Assembly: GCA_964489405.1 (NCBI GenBank)
Contig: CAZAYL010000002.1
Span: 1 to 62,680 of the forward strand
Source of the DNA: CAKVOD01 sp964489405
GTDB taxonomy: Bacteria > Bacillota > Clostridia > Christensenellales > UBA1242
Reading direction: 5' to 3'
DNA length: 62,680 nt
Positions 15,297-24,919 of this stretch are shown here, piece after piece. Position 1 is the first letter of the stretch. Each line of letters begins with the position of its first letter. The notes below the pieces were generated by a model. The model had not been told where the DNA came from, searched no databases, and saw only the letters and a list, made by a program, of their open reading frames with translations. The translations under genes were made by a program, and so were the position numbers.

Positions 15297-18200
15297 TTAG
15301 ACTTCCCAAATAAGTTTAGGGTAATTGCCCGCAACGCAACTAAAGTATGTGTTTGCTTTATTTAGTTTGTCTATAATTGCCCCATCAGTTCCACTTTCCG
15401 CCTGCAATTTCTCTTTTGTTGTAATTTCCATTTTTACTGTATCAAGTGTTTGAGTAGACATCGTACAAGCGTTCGGAATTCCAACTCCCTCAATATAATA
15501 TGAGTTGTTGATATACGAATTCACGCTATTTGTATTCCACCCCACAATTGCACCAGTATTTTCAGTGAAAGTTTCGTCATTGTCGTTGTAAATATATGTT
15601 GTCCCGACATTATAGCACGTATCAATTATTCCCCCCGCAATCAACCCGACAATACCGCCAACCTTTGTTCCAGATTCAGAAGAATCATCGCCATTAGCAC
15701 GTGCGTTGACAAGGCCCGTGTTGTAGCAAGCTATCACTTGTGGCATAATGGCACCCGTTTCACTAGCACTTGTGTACTCAATCGTTCCCGCAATGCCACC
15801 TGCACGCGCAAACGCGCTACCAAGTTCTCCTTGGCTCGGTGTTGCATTAATAGAAGCCGAGTTCTTACAACTTTCAATTACTCCCGCAACCCCAACACAA
15901 TAGCCCGCAATTCCGCCAACATATGTGCCTTGAATTTGTTTTTCGCTACCTTCAATTACTCGCGTTTCACAATTTTTGATAACACCCGAGTTATACCCCA
16001 CAATACCCCCTGCATAAACAAATGTTTTTGTGTTTGTAGCATTAATTCTAATTTGCGAAAGACAATTTGCAATCACGCCCGTATTAGTATTTTCGCCCGC
16101 AATTCCGCCAACGTATGTTTGTTCTCCCCCTGCTGAATATGCTGATGTGATACCATTTGTAGTGCTTGTTGCCTTGACATTCTCAATACTCCCGCTATTT
16201 TTAGCAGTTACAAGCCCAATTTTGTAATACGAACCGCTGACTGTGAATTTTTCCAAAGTAAAATTCTTAACAACTCCACCAGCGGATATTGATGAAAATA
16301 ATCCAAATTCGCCAGTTCCCCCGAAAGCACTCGAAGTGTCATCTCCAGTACTAAATGTAATCGTATGATTGTTACCGTCAAAAACACCTTCAAAGCCATA
16401 ATCGCCAAGTTTCGCAAAACTCAACGTGTCTTTTGTTCCAAGCGGGGCAAAAGATGAACTAATCGTAACATTTTCGTCTAATTTAAATGCTTTATCATAT
16501 AGATAGTTAAGGTATGTCAATTGCTCTAATGCTGTATAAGTTTTCGCGCTCACGCCCTCGCCGTCAGTGAATCCTTTGATTATATAAGGGTCATCTGTCT
16601 CCCCACTTCCTGATGAGAACAAGTTAAACAAATACTCATCAGCAAGTTCCGATGTATCACTTTGAATGCAGTTTTCGCCAACCGCATAGACAAGTAGTTT
16701 ATACTTGCCAAGTTTGTTAAGTGTGTGGAATGTTTTACTATCGGCAAATTCGATATTGATTGTCCCCATATCAAATTCTTGCCCTTTCTCAGCATAGTAG
16801 TAACCGAACATATATTTAACATCCAATTCCTCACTACCCTCGGAAGCGGTCCAACGGAACACGCCATAATCAGCGCTCAAGTCTGTCGGCGCGCCAAGTT
16901 TCGCGCCATTAATTTGCGCTATGTCTGAATTTATGCAACTAAAACTCTTTGTGGTCGTATTTCCGTCCATAACTATATCTTTAGTCACAACATCTCCGCT
17001 TGCAAAAACTCCAAACACATACTGTCCAACCCACAATTCATCATTGCCAAATCTATAGTAGTTGGTGTCAACATTTATAGAGTTAGGTATTGTTTTATAA
17101 GTGTATGAAATTGAATAATTCAGTGCATTATCAACCGCATTCCATTCAAGACGCCCAACGTGTGCCTTTTCTTCAGTAGTCGCACCTTCAAAGTTCGAAT
17201 TAATGTGCAAGTTCTCAGGAGTTGCCATTTTGTATGCACAAAACTCTTCAGACGAAGCAGAGTTTAAATACCCCCCAGACCCAACTTGTTGCTCAGTCCC
17301 CAATAATGTAACTTTGACAAAATAATATCCTGTCTCAATTTCTTTGAATTCAAATGAATTTTCTTCAATATCTTCATCCTTAACTGCAACGCCACTATCG
17401 TTCATTATAACTATATGATATTTTTGCGCGCCATTTGATGCCCAATTTAGCACGCCGTTCTCTACATATAATATGGTTTGCTTTAATTTTTCTATCCAAA
17501 TTTCATCCGACGGGTCGCTCGTCAATTTATCTATGCTGTCCCCGACACAACGCACAGCGACTTCATATCCCATAGCACTGTACGCATCGCCAAGTGAATA
17601 GGTGGTATTAGTTTCAACATCTTTAATATACGTATCGTCGTTCAAAATTAATTCATAACTGGTTGCTCTTTCGTTTCGTGTCCACGAAATATCCCCATTT
17701 GTAACACCTAAATCTTTAGGCGCATTTAATTTCTCGAGCTTTTGAGTGTATTTATAAACATCTGAGTTGATGTATTTTGTGTCATCACCTAAAACGCTGA
17801 TAGAAATTTTGTAAGTTCCCATTTCTCCTGTCGGCAAATAATAGTTTTCAGACTTTGGTTGTAAATATGTTTCATAAGAAAGCGTATCCCCGTTAAGTTC
17901 ATCAGATTTGTAGACGTAAATTTTATATAGTGTTGCGTTGTCAATACCTTTCCAATATAATTGTCCGTCCTTTACCTGAATGTCACCATTCTCAGCAATT
18001 GGCGTCTTTAACTTCTCAACACTAAACTCCGCACTCTTATCGCTCGAAAATATTGTCGAGCCATTTCCCATTGCTGTAATCGAAACGCTGTATTCGCCCG
18101 CAGTAAAATTTTCCCCTAACTCAAACGTTGTAACATTTTTACTATTGTAGTAATCTGTTGGCTTTGATTCCGATAATAATTTCCCTATTTCAATTTTGTA

Positions 18201-21200
18201 TTCAACTGCTGAATAAATTTTCGAATAATTAATCGTTCCATTTACTACCGATAAGATAGGGACATCGAGTTTTTCAATATTAATTGACTTTGAATATGAA
18301 CTATAGAGATATTCTTGTGTTGCTGATTTATCTACAGAACGCATATACACTGTATACGTCCCTGCACCTTTACCACTTAGATATTTAGCCACATCATATT
18401 CCCCACCGTTTACACCCTTAGTTGAAGTGATTTCAATACTATCTGGCTCCCCAGTTTGTGAAAAAACAATCTCATATCCAGTTGCATTCGCAACATAATC
18501 AAAGTATAAAGTATAGTTTTCAATTCTAATATTGCGCGGTTCAGCAAGAATTTTGGCTTCAAAATTTTTTGCACCATTATGCCCGCCAAACTCGCCATTT
18601 ACGGTATCGGTATTGTTCCCATTTGCTTTGACGCGAACATAATATGATGTGCCCCCACTTAAACCATAGAGTGTGTAACTCGTGTCTGCGATTGACCGCG
18701 CACTCCCAACTATAGTGTTATTTTGGTCAACAATCTCAACATCATACGAATTTGCCCCGGCAACACTATTCCATTTAATTATATTTTTTTCAACACTAAA
18801 TGTAAACACATTTGTAAGTTTTACAACGCTCGTTTCGTTCGAAACCACTTTAGAATCTAGTATATTTGACTTATTCCCACGCGCAATCACGCTAACGGTG
18901 TGATCTCCAGCAGTGCCCGCAACCGTATATGTATTCACATTCCCGCATGTACTGCCAAGTGAGTTGCCGTCCAGAATAACTTCATAATACGTAACGCCGT
19001 CAACCGCATCCCACGTGATAAGTCCATTTTTAACATTTAACTTTATTACCGATGCAAGCCTTTTTGCAGAGATAGCCCCGCTTAGTCTACTTGTAATGTC
19101 ATAGGTGTATTCAGCGTTATCAATATCACTTGTTGCACCAATTGCACGCATTGAAATATCATAGTCGCCCGCATTTGCAAACAATGTCGAATCCGTTAAA
19201 TTTATAAATGCGACATCTGCGCCGTCGACAAACATTGTTTGTTTATTTGTTACCCCACTTGCAACATATTTAATCTCAATGTTGTATCCTGTCGCTCCGC
19301 TTTGTGTATTCCAACTCAAATTTCCATTTTCAATCTTGAGTCCCATATTGCTAGAAAGTTTGTGTAGTTTGATAGGTTCACTAAAGTTTGAGCTGATTGT
19401 GCTTTGTCCGTCGCCGATTGCTTGCAAACTAACCAAATTCACTTCGTCATCTGATAAAAATCTATCAAAGTCCAAATATTCATCATTAACTGATAAATAT
19501 GTCATATTCCCAACGCGTAAGTTGTACCCAAGGTAACTTGCGCCACTTGCCATTGAGTAATATAGGTGCCCCCCATCGACTTTAAAGTCTGTTGGGCACG
19601 AAAGCTTTTCGAATGTTATAGCCTCAGACTTTTCGCCACTGACAGACAAAGTATCTGTGCTAATTGCTTGAATTTTTATACTATAGTTTCCGCTATCATA
19701 CGTGCTCGACGAAAAATCGAAACTAGTACCACTAACACGCACCGGCTCGTTTGAATCATTGACATAAACATCATACAAGATTGCTTCGCCAACCCCTTGC
19801 CACTGAACTTTTCCGCCACTCAAAGTAACCTTAGACACTTCAATAGTACTAATTTTTCTAAATTCAAAAGATTGACTAAACTCCGAATCAACTATTTCCT
19901 TACCATTGCCTACGGCCTTTGTATTTATGATATATTTTTGCGCAGTAAATTTTTGCGTGTCGGTGTCAAAAAGATTTATGTAATTTTGCGTTTGAATAGG
20001 GAGTTCGCGTGTATCATTTAAAAGCACAATATAACCAGTGCTTGATGCAACCGTTTTCCACGTAACATCATCGCCATTGATTGAAAAACTTTTAGGTGCC
20101 TCAAGTTTTGTTACACTCAAAATATCAGAATAATCGCTATTAACAAATCTTGTTTGTTCATTGACTTTTCCACCCGTTGCAATGACTGAAAGTTTGTAAT
20201 TTCCAACATCGACGTATTTTGACGCAAAATCAAAGCGCTCATCGATCAGATCTTCTTCGATAGTTGTCTTATCGCCGTACTCTACCTTTAGTGAATACCC
20301 TGTCGCGTTGCTAACTTCGTCCCAAGTAACAATGCCGTTATTAATTTCGACATTTTGTGGTTTTGACAATTTATCTACAGCAAACTCCATTGAATATGCT
20401 GAATCTAATGTTGTGCGTCCGTCGCCGAGTGCTTGGACATAGATATTGTACCCACCCGCGCGATATGTTTCGCCAAGATTGTACTCCACATATGTTGATG
20501 TCGCATTTACTATTTCAGTCCTTTGTGCGCCTGATGCATTGTCGGTTATCCATATTCTATAGTTTTGCGCTCCGACGACACTTTTAAATGTCAAAATTTT
20601 ATCCTCAACTTGCGACTCAATTGGCGCCTCAAGTTTTGTTATTGTTATGGTGTTGGAAAAATTGGAATTATATGTGTTATTGCTAACATTTCCAAGCGCG
20701 CGAACCTTGAATGCATAAAAGCCAACATCAAGTTCATCTTCAATTAAATATGTTAGTTCTGTATAGCGATTTTTGTGCGTTTCGCCATTCATAATAATTT
20801 CGAACATATTTGCGTTTGAATTTGGAGTAATTGTTATTTTGGCATTTTCAATTGAGATGTTAGGTGCTGACAATTGTGTAAATGTGAAATCCACCGAATT
20901 TTCCGCATCAAGGTATGCTTTATTGTTGCCGAGAGCGCGTATTGAAATCACATTTTGCACGCCAATTTCAAAATCGGTAAAAAACTCCGTAACAAGCGTT
21001 TTTGTATAGGGCTCTCCATTTAAGGTAACTGCGTATCCATAATTGTGATTAACTCTGTCCCACACGACTTTTTCGCCATCAAACTTAATGTTTGTAACCG
21101 TATTGAGTTTCTCTGGGTTTGTAAATACAATAACTTTGACTACCGCGCTTGCACCCCCTGATGTTGCCGTAACTGAAACCTCTGTTTCGCCACTCGCAAC

Positions 21201-21473
21201 CGCGGTTATATTGCCGTTTTTATCAACAACTGCAACTTTTGTATCTGCACTCACAAATACCAAATCAGCATTACTTGCATTGGACGGCGAAAGCGTCAAC
21301 GTCAACTGCTCACTCGCTCCAACAACTAATTCTACTTTTGATTGCGTGATGATGATTTTGTTGATTTGTTTTGAATTATCCTCGCCACACGCGCTAAAAA
21401 GTATTGCAATTGCAAATATGATTGCCACGAGCAACACATTCCTTATTGCGCTGATTTTCTTTAGTTTTGTCAT
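15297..21473 (-). CDS. Giant surface lipoprotein with Ig-like, Fn3-like and GLUG repeats
   Basis: A 2058-residue protein. The signal peptide ends in lipobox FSAC (cysteine near residue 29), so it is probably lipid-anchored outside the cell. Residues about 35-115 form a Big_2-like bacterial Ig domain. Then come about 17 divergent modules of roughly 90 residues, each starting KL-x-x-P and containing a W-x-x-V/A-x-GY core, like fibronectin type III. The C-terminal 400 residues have VGGIVGYNSG- and AGGIVG-type GLUG repeats, expected to form a beta-helix with adhesin-like function. The start has an AAGGAGAAAGG site. It is likely a cell-surface adhesin; the ligand is unknown. Confidence 0.88.
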   Translation of the reverse strand: MTKLKKISAIRNVLLVAIIFAIAILFSACGEDNSKQINKIIITQSKVELVVGASEQLTLTLSPSNASNADLVFVSADTKVAVVDKNGNITAVASGETEVSVTATSGGASAVVKVIVFTNPEKLNTVTNIKFDGEKVVWDRVNHNYGYAVTLNGEPYTKTLVTEFFTDFEIGVQNVISIRALGNNKAYLDAENSVDFTFTQLSAPNISIENAKITITPNSNANMFEIIMNGETHKNRYTELTYLIEDELDVGFYAFKVRALGNVSNNTYNSNFSNTITITKLEAPIESQVEDKILTFKSVVGAQNYRIWITDNASGAQRTEIVNATSTYVEYNLGETYRAGGYNIYVQALGDGRTTLDSAYSMEFAVDKLSKPQNVEINNGIVTWDEVSNATGYSLKVEYGDKTTIEEDLIDERFDFASKYVDVGNYKLSVIATGGKVNEQTRFVNSDYSDILSVTKLEAPKSFSINGDDVTWKTVASSTGYIVLLNDTRELPIQTQNYINLFDTDTQKFTAQKYIINTKAVGNGKEIVDSEFSQSFEFRKISTIEVSKVTLSGGKVQWQGVGEAILYDVYVNDSNEPVRVSGTSFDFSSSTYDSGNYSIKIQAISTDTLSVSGEKSEAITFEKLSCPTDFKVDGGHLYYSMASGASYLGYNLRVGNMTYLSVNDEYLDFDRFLSDDEVNLVSLQAIGDGQSTISSNFSEPIKLHKLSSNMGLKIENGNLSWNTQSGATGYNIEIKYVASGVTNKQTMFVDGADVAFINLTDSTLFANAGDYDISMRAIGATSDIDNAEYTYDITSRLSGAISAKRLASVIKLNVKNGLITWDAVDGVTYYEVILDGNSLGSTCGNVNTYTVAGTAGDHTVSVIARGNKSNILDSKVVSNETSVVKLTNVFTFSVEKNIIKWNSVAGANSYDVEIVDQNNTIVGSARSIADTSYTLYGLSGGTSYYVRVKANGNNTDTVNGEFGGHNGAKNFEAKILAEPRNIRIENYTLYFDYVANATGYEIVFSQTGEPDSIEITSTKGVNGGEYDVAKYLSGKGAGTYTVYMRSVDKSATQEYLYSSYSKSINIEKLDVPILSVVNGTINYSKIYSAVEYKIEIGKLLSESKPTDYYNSKNVTTFELGENFTAGEYSVSITAMGNGSTIFSSDKSAEFSVEKLKTPIAENGDIQVKDGQLYWKGIDNATLYKIYVYKSDELNGDTLSYETYLQPKSENYYLPTGEMGTYKISISVLGDDTKYINSDVYKYTQKLEKLNAPKDLGVTNGDISWTRNERATSYELILNDDTYIKDVETNTTYSLGDAYSAMGYEVAVRCVGDSIDKLTSDPSDEIWIEKLKQTILYVENGVLNWASNGAQKYHIVIMNDSGVAVKDEDIEENSFEFKEIETGYYFVKVTLLGTEQQVGSGGYLNSASSEEFCAYKMATPENLHINSNFEGATTEEKAHVGRLEWNAVDNALNYSISYTYKTIPNSINVDTNYYRFGNDELWVGQYVFGVFASGDVVTKDIVMDGNTTTKSFSCINSDIAQINGAKLGAPTDLSADYGVFRWTASEGSEELDVKYMFGYYYAEKGQEFDMGTINIEFADSKTFHTLNKLGKYKLLVYAVGENCIQSDTSELADEYLFNLFSSGSGETDDPYIIKGFTDGEGVSAKTYTALEQLTYLNYLYDKAFKLDENVTISSSFAPLGTKDTLSFAKLGDYGFEGVFDGNNHTITFSTGDDTSSAFGGTGEFGLFSSISAGGVVKNFTLEKFTVSGSYYKIGLVTAKNSGSIENVKATSTTNGITSAYSAGGEQTYVGGIAGENTNTGVIANCLSQIRINATNTKTFVYAGGIVGYNSGVIKNCETRVIEGSEKQIQGTYVGGIAGYCVGVAGVIESCKNSASINATPSQGELGSAFARAGGIAGTIEYTSASETGAIMPQVIACYNTGLVNARANGDDSSESGTKVGGIVGLIAGGIIDTCYNVGTTYIYNDNDETFTENTGAIVGWNTNSVNSYINNSYYIEGVGIPNACTMSTQTLDTVKMEITTKEKLQAESGTDGAIIDKLNKANTYFSCVAGNYPKLIWEV

Positions 21474-22007
21474 AACCCCTTTCTCCTTAATTCTGTTTTA
21501 TATATTTATACACTCACTTGCATTGACACAAAATATTGAATGAGTATATGTTCTTATTTATTATAAGCCCATACCCCTATTTTTTTTGTTAAGTATTTTG
21601 CCCAAATAAACGCGTTATTTACCATTTTTGCCGTTTTGAGTATAAAAAAGTTAAATAATGATATATAATAGCATTTTGTTCAAAATTTGCATTGATTTAT
21701 TATTTGTCATATCTTGCTAAAATATTTAATTTAGACCAATTTTTTATAATACAATTCACTTTGCATTATTTTTCTCATATTGTTCGTTGATATAGAAAAA
21801 TTTTCCCCCGTTTTATGCTAAAAACTTTTCCATTTTTTTATATTTTTCACGCAAAGATATAACCTAAGATTAGTATACCAAAAATGAGCAAAAAATCAAA
21901 GCATTTTGCCATTGCATTTCGCCCAACTTTGCGAATATTTTTACCCCAAAAATAGTATTCAGAAAGTAGAGTTATGTCCCACCATTATCAAATAAAACAA
22001 CTTTTTT
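21474..22007. other. Intergenic region without recognised genes
   Basis: AT-rich sequence upstream of the giant lipoprotein gene. No convincing reading frame, hairpin or RNA gene is visible. It leads into the repeat array at about 22008. Confidence 0.6.
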
Positions 22008-22470
22008 TATAAGCAAGTATAAGCCCCCACTTTAGGTCATTCAGTGTTGTTGAATGTGGTACAATAAATTAGTACACAAATCATAATGACAAAATGACAA
22101 AAAATAAAACAATATCTTTAAAAGCAATTACAAGTATATACTCTATGTCATTCAAGTTTATTAAGCAAGTATTAGCACCACTATAATACTAGCACCACTA
22201 TAATAAAATAAATCCTTATTATTAAAGCAAGTACAAGTACTCTCTTAGGGTCATTCAGTGTCGTTAAAGTAATATTAGTACCACTACAATGAAATAATTC
22301 CTTATTATTAAAGCAAGTACAAGCACTAACTTTGTGTCATTCAGGTATATCAAGCAAATACTAGTACCACTACAAATATTAGTACTGCTATAATAAAATA
22401 ATTCCTTATTATTAAAATAGTACAAGATTATTAAAATAGTACAAGCACTAACTTAGGGTCATTCAGAGCG
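22008..22470. repeat. Array of five imperfect repeats
   Basis: A core of about 33 bases, consensus AAGCAAGTACAAGCACTAAC then TTAGGGTCATTCAG, occurs near 22011, 22122, 22226, 22312 and 22438. Between cores lie related AT-rich blocks such as AGTACCACTATAATAAAATAA and TTCCTTATTATTAAAG. Spacing is irregular (86-120 bases) and copies differ, so it is not a CRISPR array. No open reading frame runs through it. Confidence 0.75.
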
Positions 22471-22473
22471 AAA

Positions 22474-22499
22474 ATCAAACCCGCATTGTAGGGTTTGAT
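22474..22499. repeat. Inverted repeat at the edge of the GC-rich element
   Basis: A perfect 9-bp inverted repeat, ATCAAACCC (22474-22482) and GGGTTTGAT (22491-22499), at the junction between the AT-rich array and the GC-rich repeat. Confidence 0.65.
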
Positions 22500-22632
22500 G
22501 AAGCGTAGGAATCTCGCGAACCGCGTGCCCCGCGTGCGGTATCGCGCCCACAAGCCCGCCTAGCGCTAGCACGATGATAAAATCAATCCTTTTTGTGCGG
22601 TATCGCGCCCCACAGCCCGCCACGCGCTAGCC
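22497..22632. repeat. GC-rich dispersed repeat, copy 2
   Basis: The first 50 bases are identical to window bases 1-50. It contains two internal subunits starting GTGCGGTATCGCGCCC (about 22535 and 22594), each followed by AGCCCGCC and GCGCTAGC. The palindrome CTAGCGCTAG lies at about 22560. No protein frame is recognised. Confidence 0.8.
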
Positions 22633-22763
22633 AAAAATCAAAAAAACCTTATAAATAAGATTGTTATTTAAATAATCGCATTCATTTTTCATCAAAATAG
22701 CGAAAAATTCTAATTTACAAAAAAAGCTAGCAATTTAATAAAAGTGCTAGCTTAATAAAATAA

Positions 22764-23231
22764 TTATCTAGTAATAGAAAGAATTTTGAATTTTACAATA
22801 CCCGACGGGGTGCGAACATCCACGACATCTCCTTCGCTCTTTCCTAGCAAGGCGGATCCAACAGGGGATTCGTTGCTGATGAGTTTGTTCTTAGGGTCAC
22901 TCTCAGAAGAACCAACAATTTTATATTCCAATTCTTCATTAAATTCCACGTCCAAAATTTTAACCATACAACCGATTGAAACTTTTGAAGTATCAATTTC
23001 ATTTTCTTCAATAATTTTTGAAGTACGCAATTTATGCTCAATTTCAGCGATTTCAGTTTCAATAACTGTTTGTTCGTCTTTAGCTGAATCATATTCAGCG
23101 TTTTCGCTCAAATCTCCCATTTCGCGTGCTGCTTGCAATTTTTTAGCAACCTCATTACGTCTATCCGTCTTCAAATAGTTAAGTCTACTTTGTAATGCCT
23201 CAAACCCCTCTTTAGTTAAATAACTTTCCAT
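22764..23231 (-). CDS. greA: Transcription elongation factor GreA
   Basis: A 155-residue GreA: N-terminal antiparallel coiled coil (LTKEGFEALQSRLNYLK, AREMGDLSENAEYDSAKDEQ), whose tip acids insert in the RNA polymerase secondary channel to stimulate transcript cleavage, and a C-terminal FKBP-like domain (ISNESPVGSALLGKSEGDVV). The start MESYLTKEG has a GGAGG site seven bases upstream; the frame is open further but those residues are not conserved. The 5' leader carries a terminator-like hairpin that could attenuate the gene. Confidence 0.94.
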   Translation of the reverse strand: MESYLTKEGFEALQSRLNYLKTDRRNEVAKKLQAAREMGDLSENAEYDSAKDEQTVIETEIAEIEHKLRTSKIIEENEIDTSKVSIGCMVKILDVEFNEELEYKIVGSSESDPKNKLISNESPVGSALLGKSEGDVVDVRTPSGIVKFKILSITR

Positions 23232-23248
23232 AATAACCTCCAAGTAAA

Positions 23249-23269
23249 ACAAAAAGTGCCATTGGCACT
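23249..23269 (-). promoter_or_regulatory. Terminator-like hairpin in the greA leader
   Basis: A stem AGTGCC/GGCACT (23264-23269 with 23255-23260), loop of three, followed on the minus strand by a T run, between the promoter and the greA ribosome site. It could act as an attenuator; the mechanism is unknown. Confidence 0.5.
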
Positions 23270-23302
23270 CGTGCAAGCATATCAACTTGCTATTGTTGAT
23301 AT

Positions 23303-23331
23303 ATTATATACAATTTTACCGCTTTTGTCAA
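23303..23331 (-). promoter_or_regulatory. Sigma-A promoter of greA
   Basis: On the minus strand TTGACA (23326-23331) and TATAAT (23303-23308) are exactly 17 bases apart. An 8-bp inverted repeat, ATATCAAC/GTTGATAT (23279-23302), overlies the expected start point and could be an operator. Confidence 0.8.
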
Positions 23332-24392
23332 GTAATTAAATATAATACACGCCACACTTTCAGCATATTGATTCACAATTTAATTTTCACATCATTAAAA
23401 TAGAAATTAAATAAGAAATTTTTGCCATATTTATATGCAAGAATAACAAGTTTCATTATATTGCATTATTCTTTTTAAATATTGTTAGAGTGATATATAG
23501 CTTGAATTTATATAAAATATAGTTAATTGCTTAATTATATTTTTAGTTAATTATTTAACTTATTTATCCACATTGTATACACAAAAGTTGATAAATAAAA
23601 AACTATATTACACTACCAAAATGAAATGCAACTAAAAAAATAATTTAGATAAATTATTAAAATGCATTCGATTACGGCGTAATATGTACATTTTAAATTT
23701 ATTGATTTTTAATATATAGTTATTTTGTAGTAAAAAATATTATAGAAAAAACAACCAGTAGATTTTCAAAAAAAGCGCACAACTACAAATAAAAACAAAT
23801 TAAATAACTATATAAGTAAACAATTGTAAATTTATCAACATTTTATTTTTAATCTAGAATAAAAACGGTATTTATTTTCAATTAAAAATCGAATCAATAA
23901 TACATCAATTAAAAATATTTAAAACTATACTTTACGCAAGTCTATAATTAAATAATAGAAAAATTTTACACAATATACAATAAATAATAAACTTAATACT
24001 TTTTGACATCTCACGCAATATAATATTACAATAATATAACTATTTTTACAATACTATGCATTGTTAAAATTATTTGCAAAATTAAACATTTGCGCAAATC
24101 TATTTTATGGCAGTGCGATATAAATATTTTTCATCGCCTTATGATATAAAATATATCAACCTTTTTATTATTTATATTTATGACACACATTTTATAGTGT
24201 CGCACAATTTTAAATATGTAATAAGTGTGAATATTATACTCCACATATTTTTACGTTACATAGGATATGTTATATAGTATATATTATACGGTTTGTCTTA
24301 TAAAATATAAAATATATTATATAATATATATATAGTATATATTGCAATATATGCTATATACACCAAAATCAATATAAGAAATCTAATAAAAA
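23332..24392. other. Gene-free AT-rich region with one DnaA box
   Basis: About 1.06 kb without a credible reading frame. A perfect DnaA box TTATCCACA lies at 23564-23572. The right half is extremely AT-rich with runs of TATA-type repeats (about 24260-24360). It leads into the parS cluster. Confidence 0.6.
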
Positions 24393-24397
24393 CAAAT

Positions 24398-24413
24398 TGT
24401 TTCACGTGAAACA
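24398..24413. other. parS site 1
   Basis: Perfect 16-bp parS palindrome TGTTTCACGTGAAACA; the palindrome extends to 24393-24418. It is the loading site of ParB. Confidence 0.95.
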
Positions 24414-24476
24414 ATTTGCCAATTAAAGTTAAAGATTATTTAAATATTAAAATTAAAGACTATGCCCACTCGCTAA

Positions 24477-24492
24477 TGTTTCACGTGAAACA
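24477..24492. other. parS site 2
   Basis: Perfect parS TGTTTCACGTGAAACA; palindrome extends to 24474-24495. Confidence 0.95.
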
Positions 24493-24651
24493 TTAACGGA
24501 ATTGTTTTTTTAAAGTGAATTACATTTTATTATATATTAAATAAAAATATTAGTGAATTATATTTTAATATTTTTAGATATATAAATCTATATTTTAAAT
24601 ATTGATTAATGATTAAGACGTTTTGCCACTAGAGTTATAAAAATGCAAAAA

Positions 24652-24667
24652 TGTTTCACGTGAAACA
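24652..24667. other. parS site 3
   Basis: Perfect parS TGTTTCACGTGAAACA; palindrome extends to 24647-24672. Confidence 0.95.
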
Positions 24668-24853
24668 TTTTTACATAATATAAATAAGCAATATAATAGC
24701 CATATCAAAAAATACAATACTAGAAAATAGTTTAAATAAATCAAATGATTATCACAAAGTAAATTATTTGCTTAAACGCGCTAAATTACAATAAATATCG
24801 CTTTACTTTGCAAAGAACAAAAAACAAAAAATCTTGGCAAGTATATAAATAAA

Positions 24854-24869
24854 TGTTTCACGTGAAACA
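24854..24869. other. parS site 4
   Basis: Perfect parS TGTTTCACGTGAAACA, about 50 bases from the end of parB. Confidence 0.95.
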
Positions 24870-24919
24870 TTTATTAAAAAATAGCGCTACATTATTATTT
24901 GTAGCACTATTAAATATAT

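Noticed and set aside
22008..22470. CRISPR array
   Set aside because: Repeats are imperfect, spacing varies from 86 to 120 bases, the between-repeat parts are themselves related, and no cas genes are near.
23332..24392. A hidden gene or RNA in the parS region
   Set aside because: No open frame with a ribosome site and no convincing RNA fold was seen; composition is extreme AT throughout.
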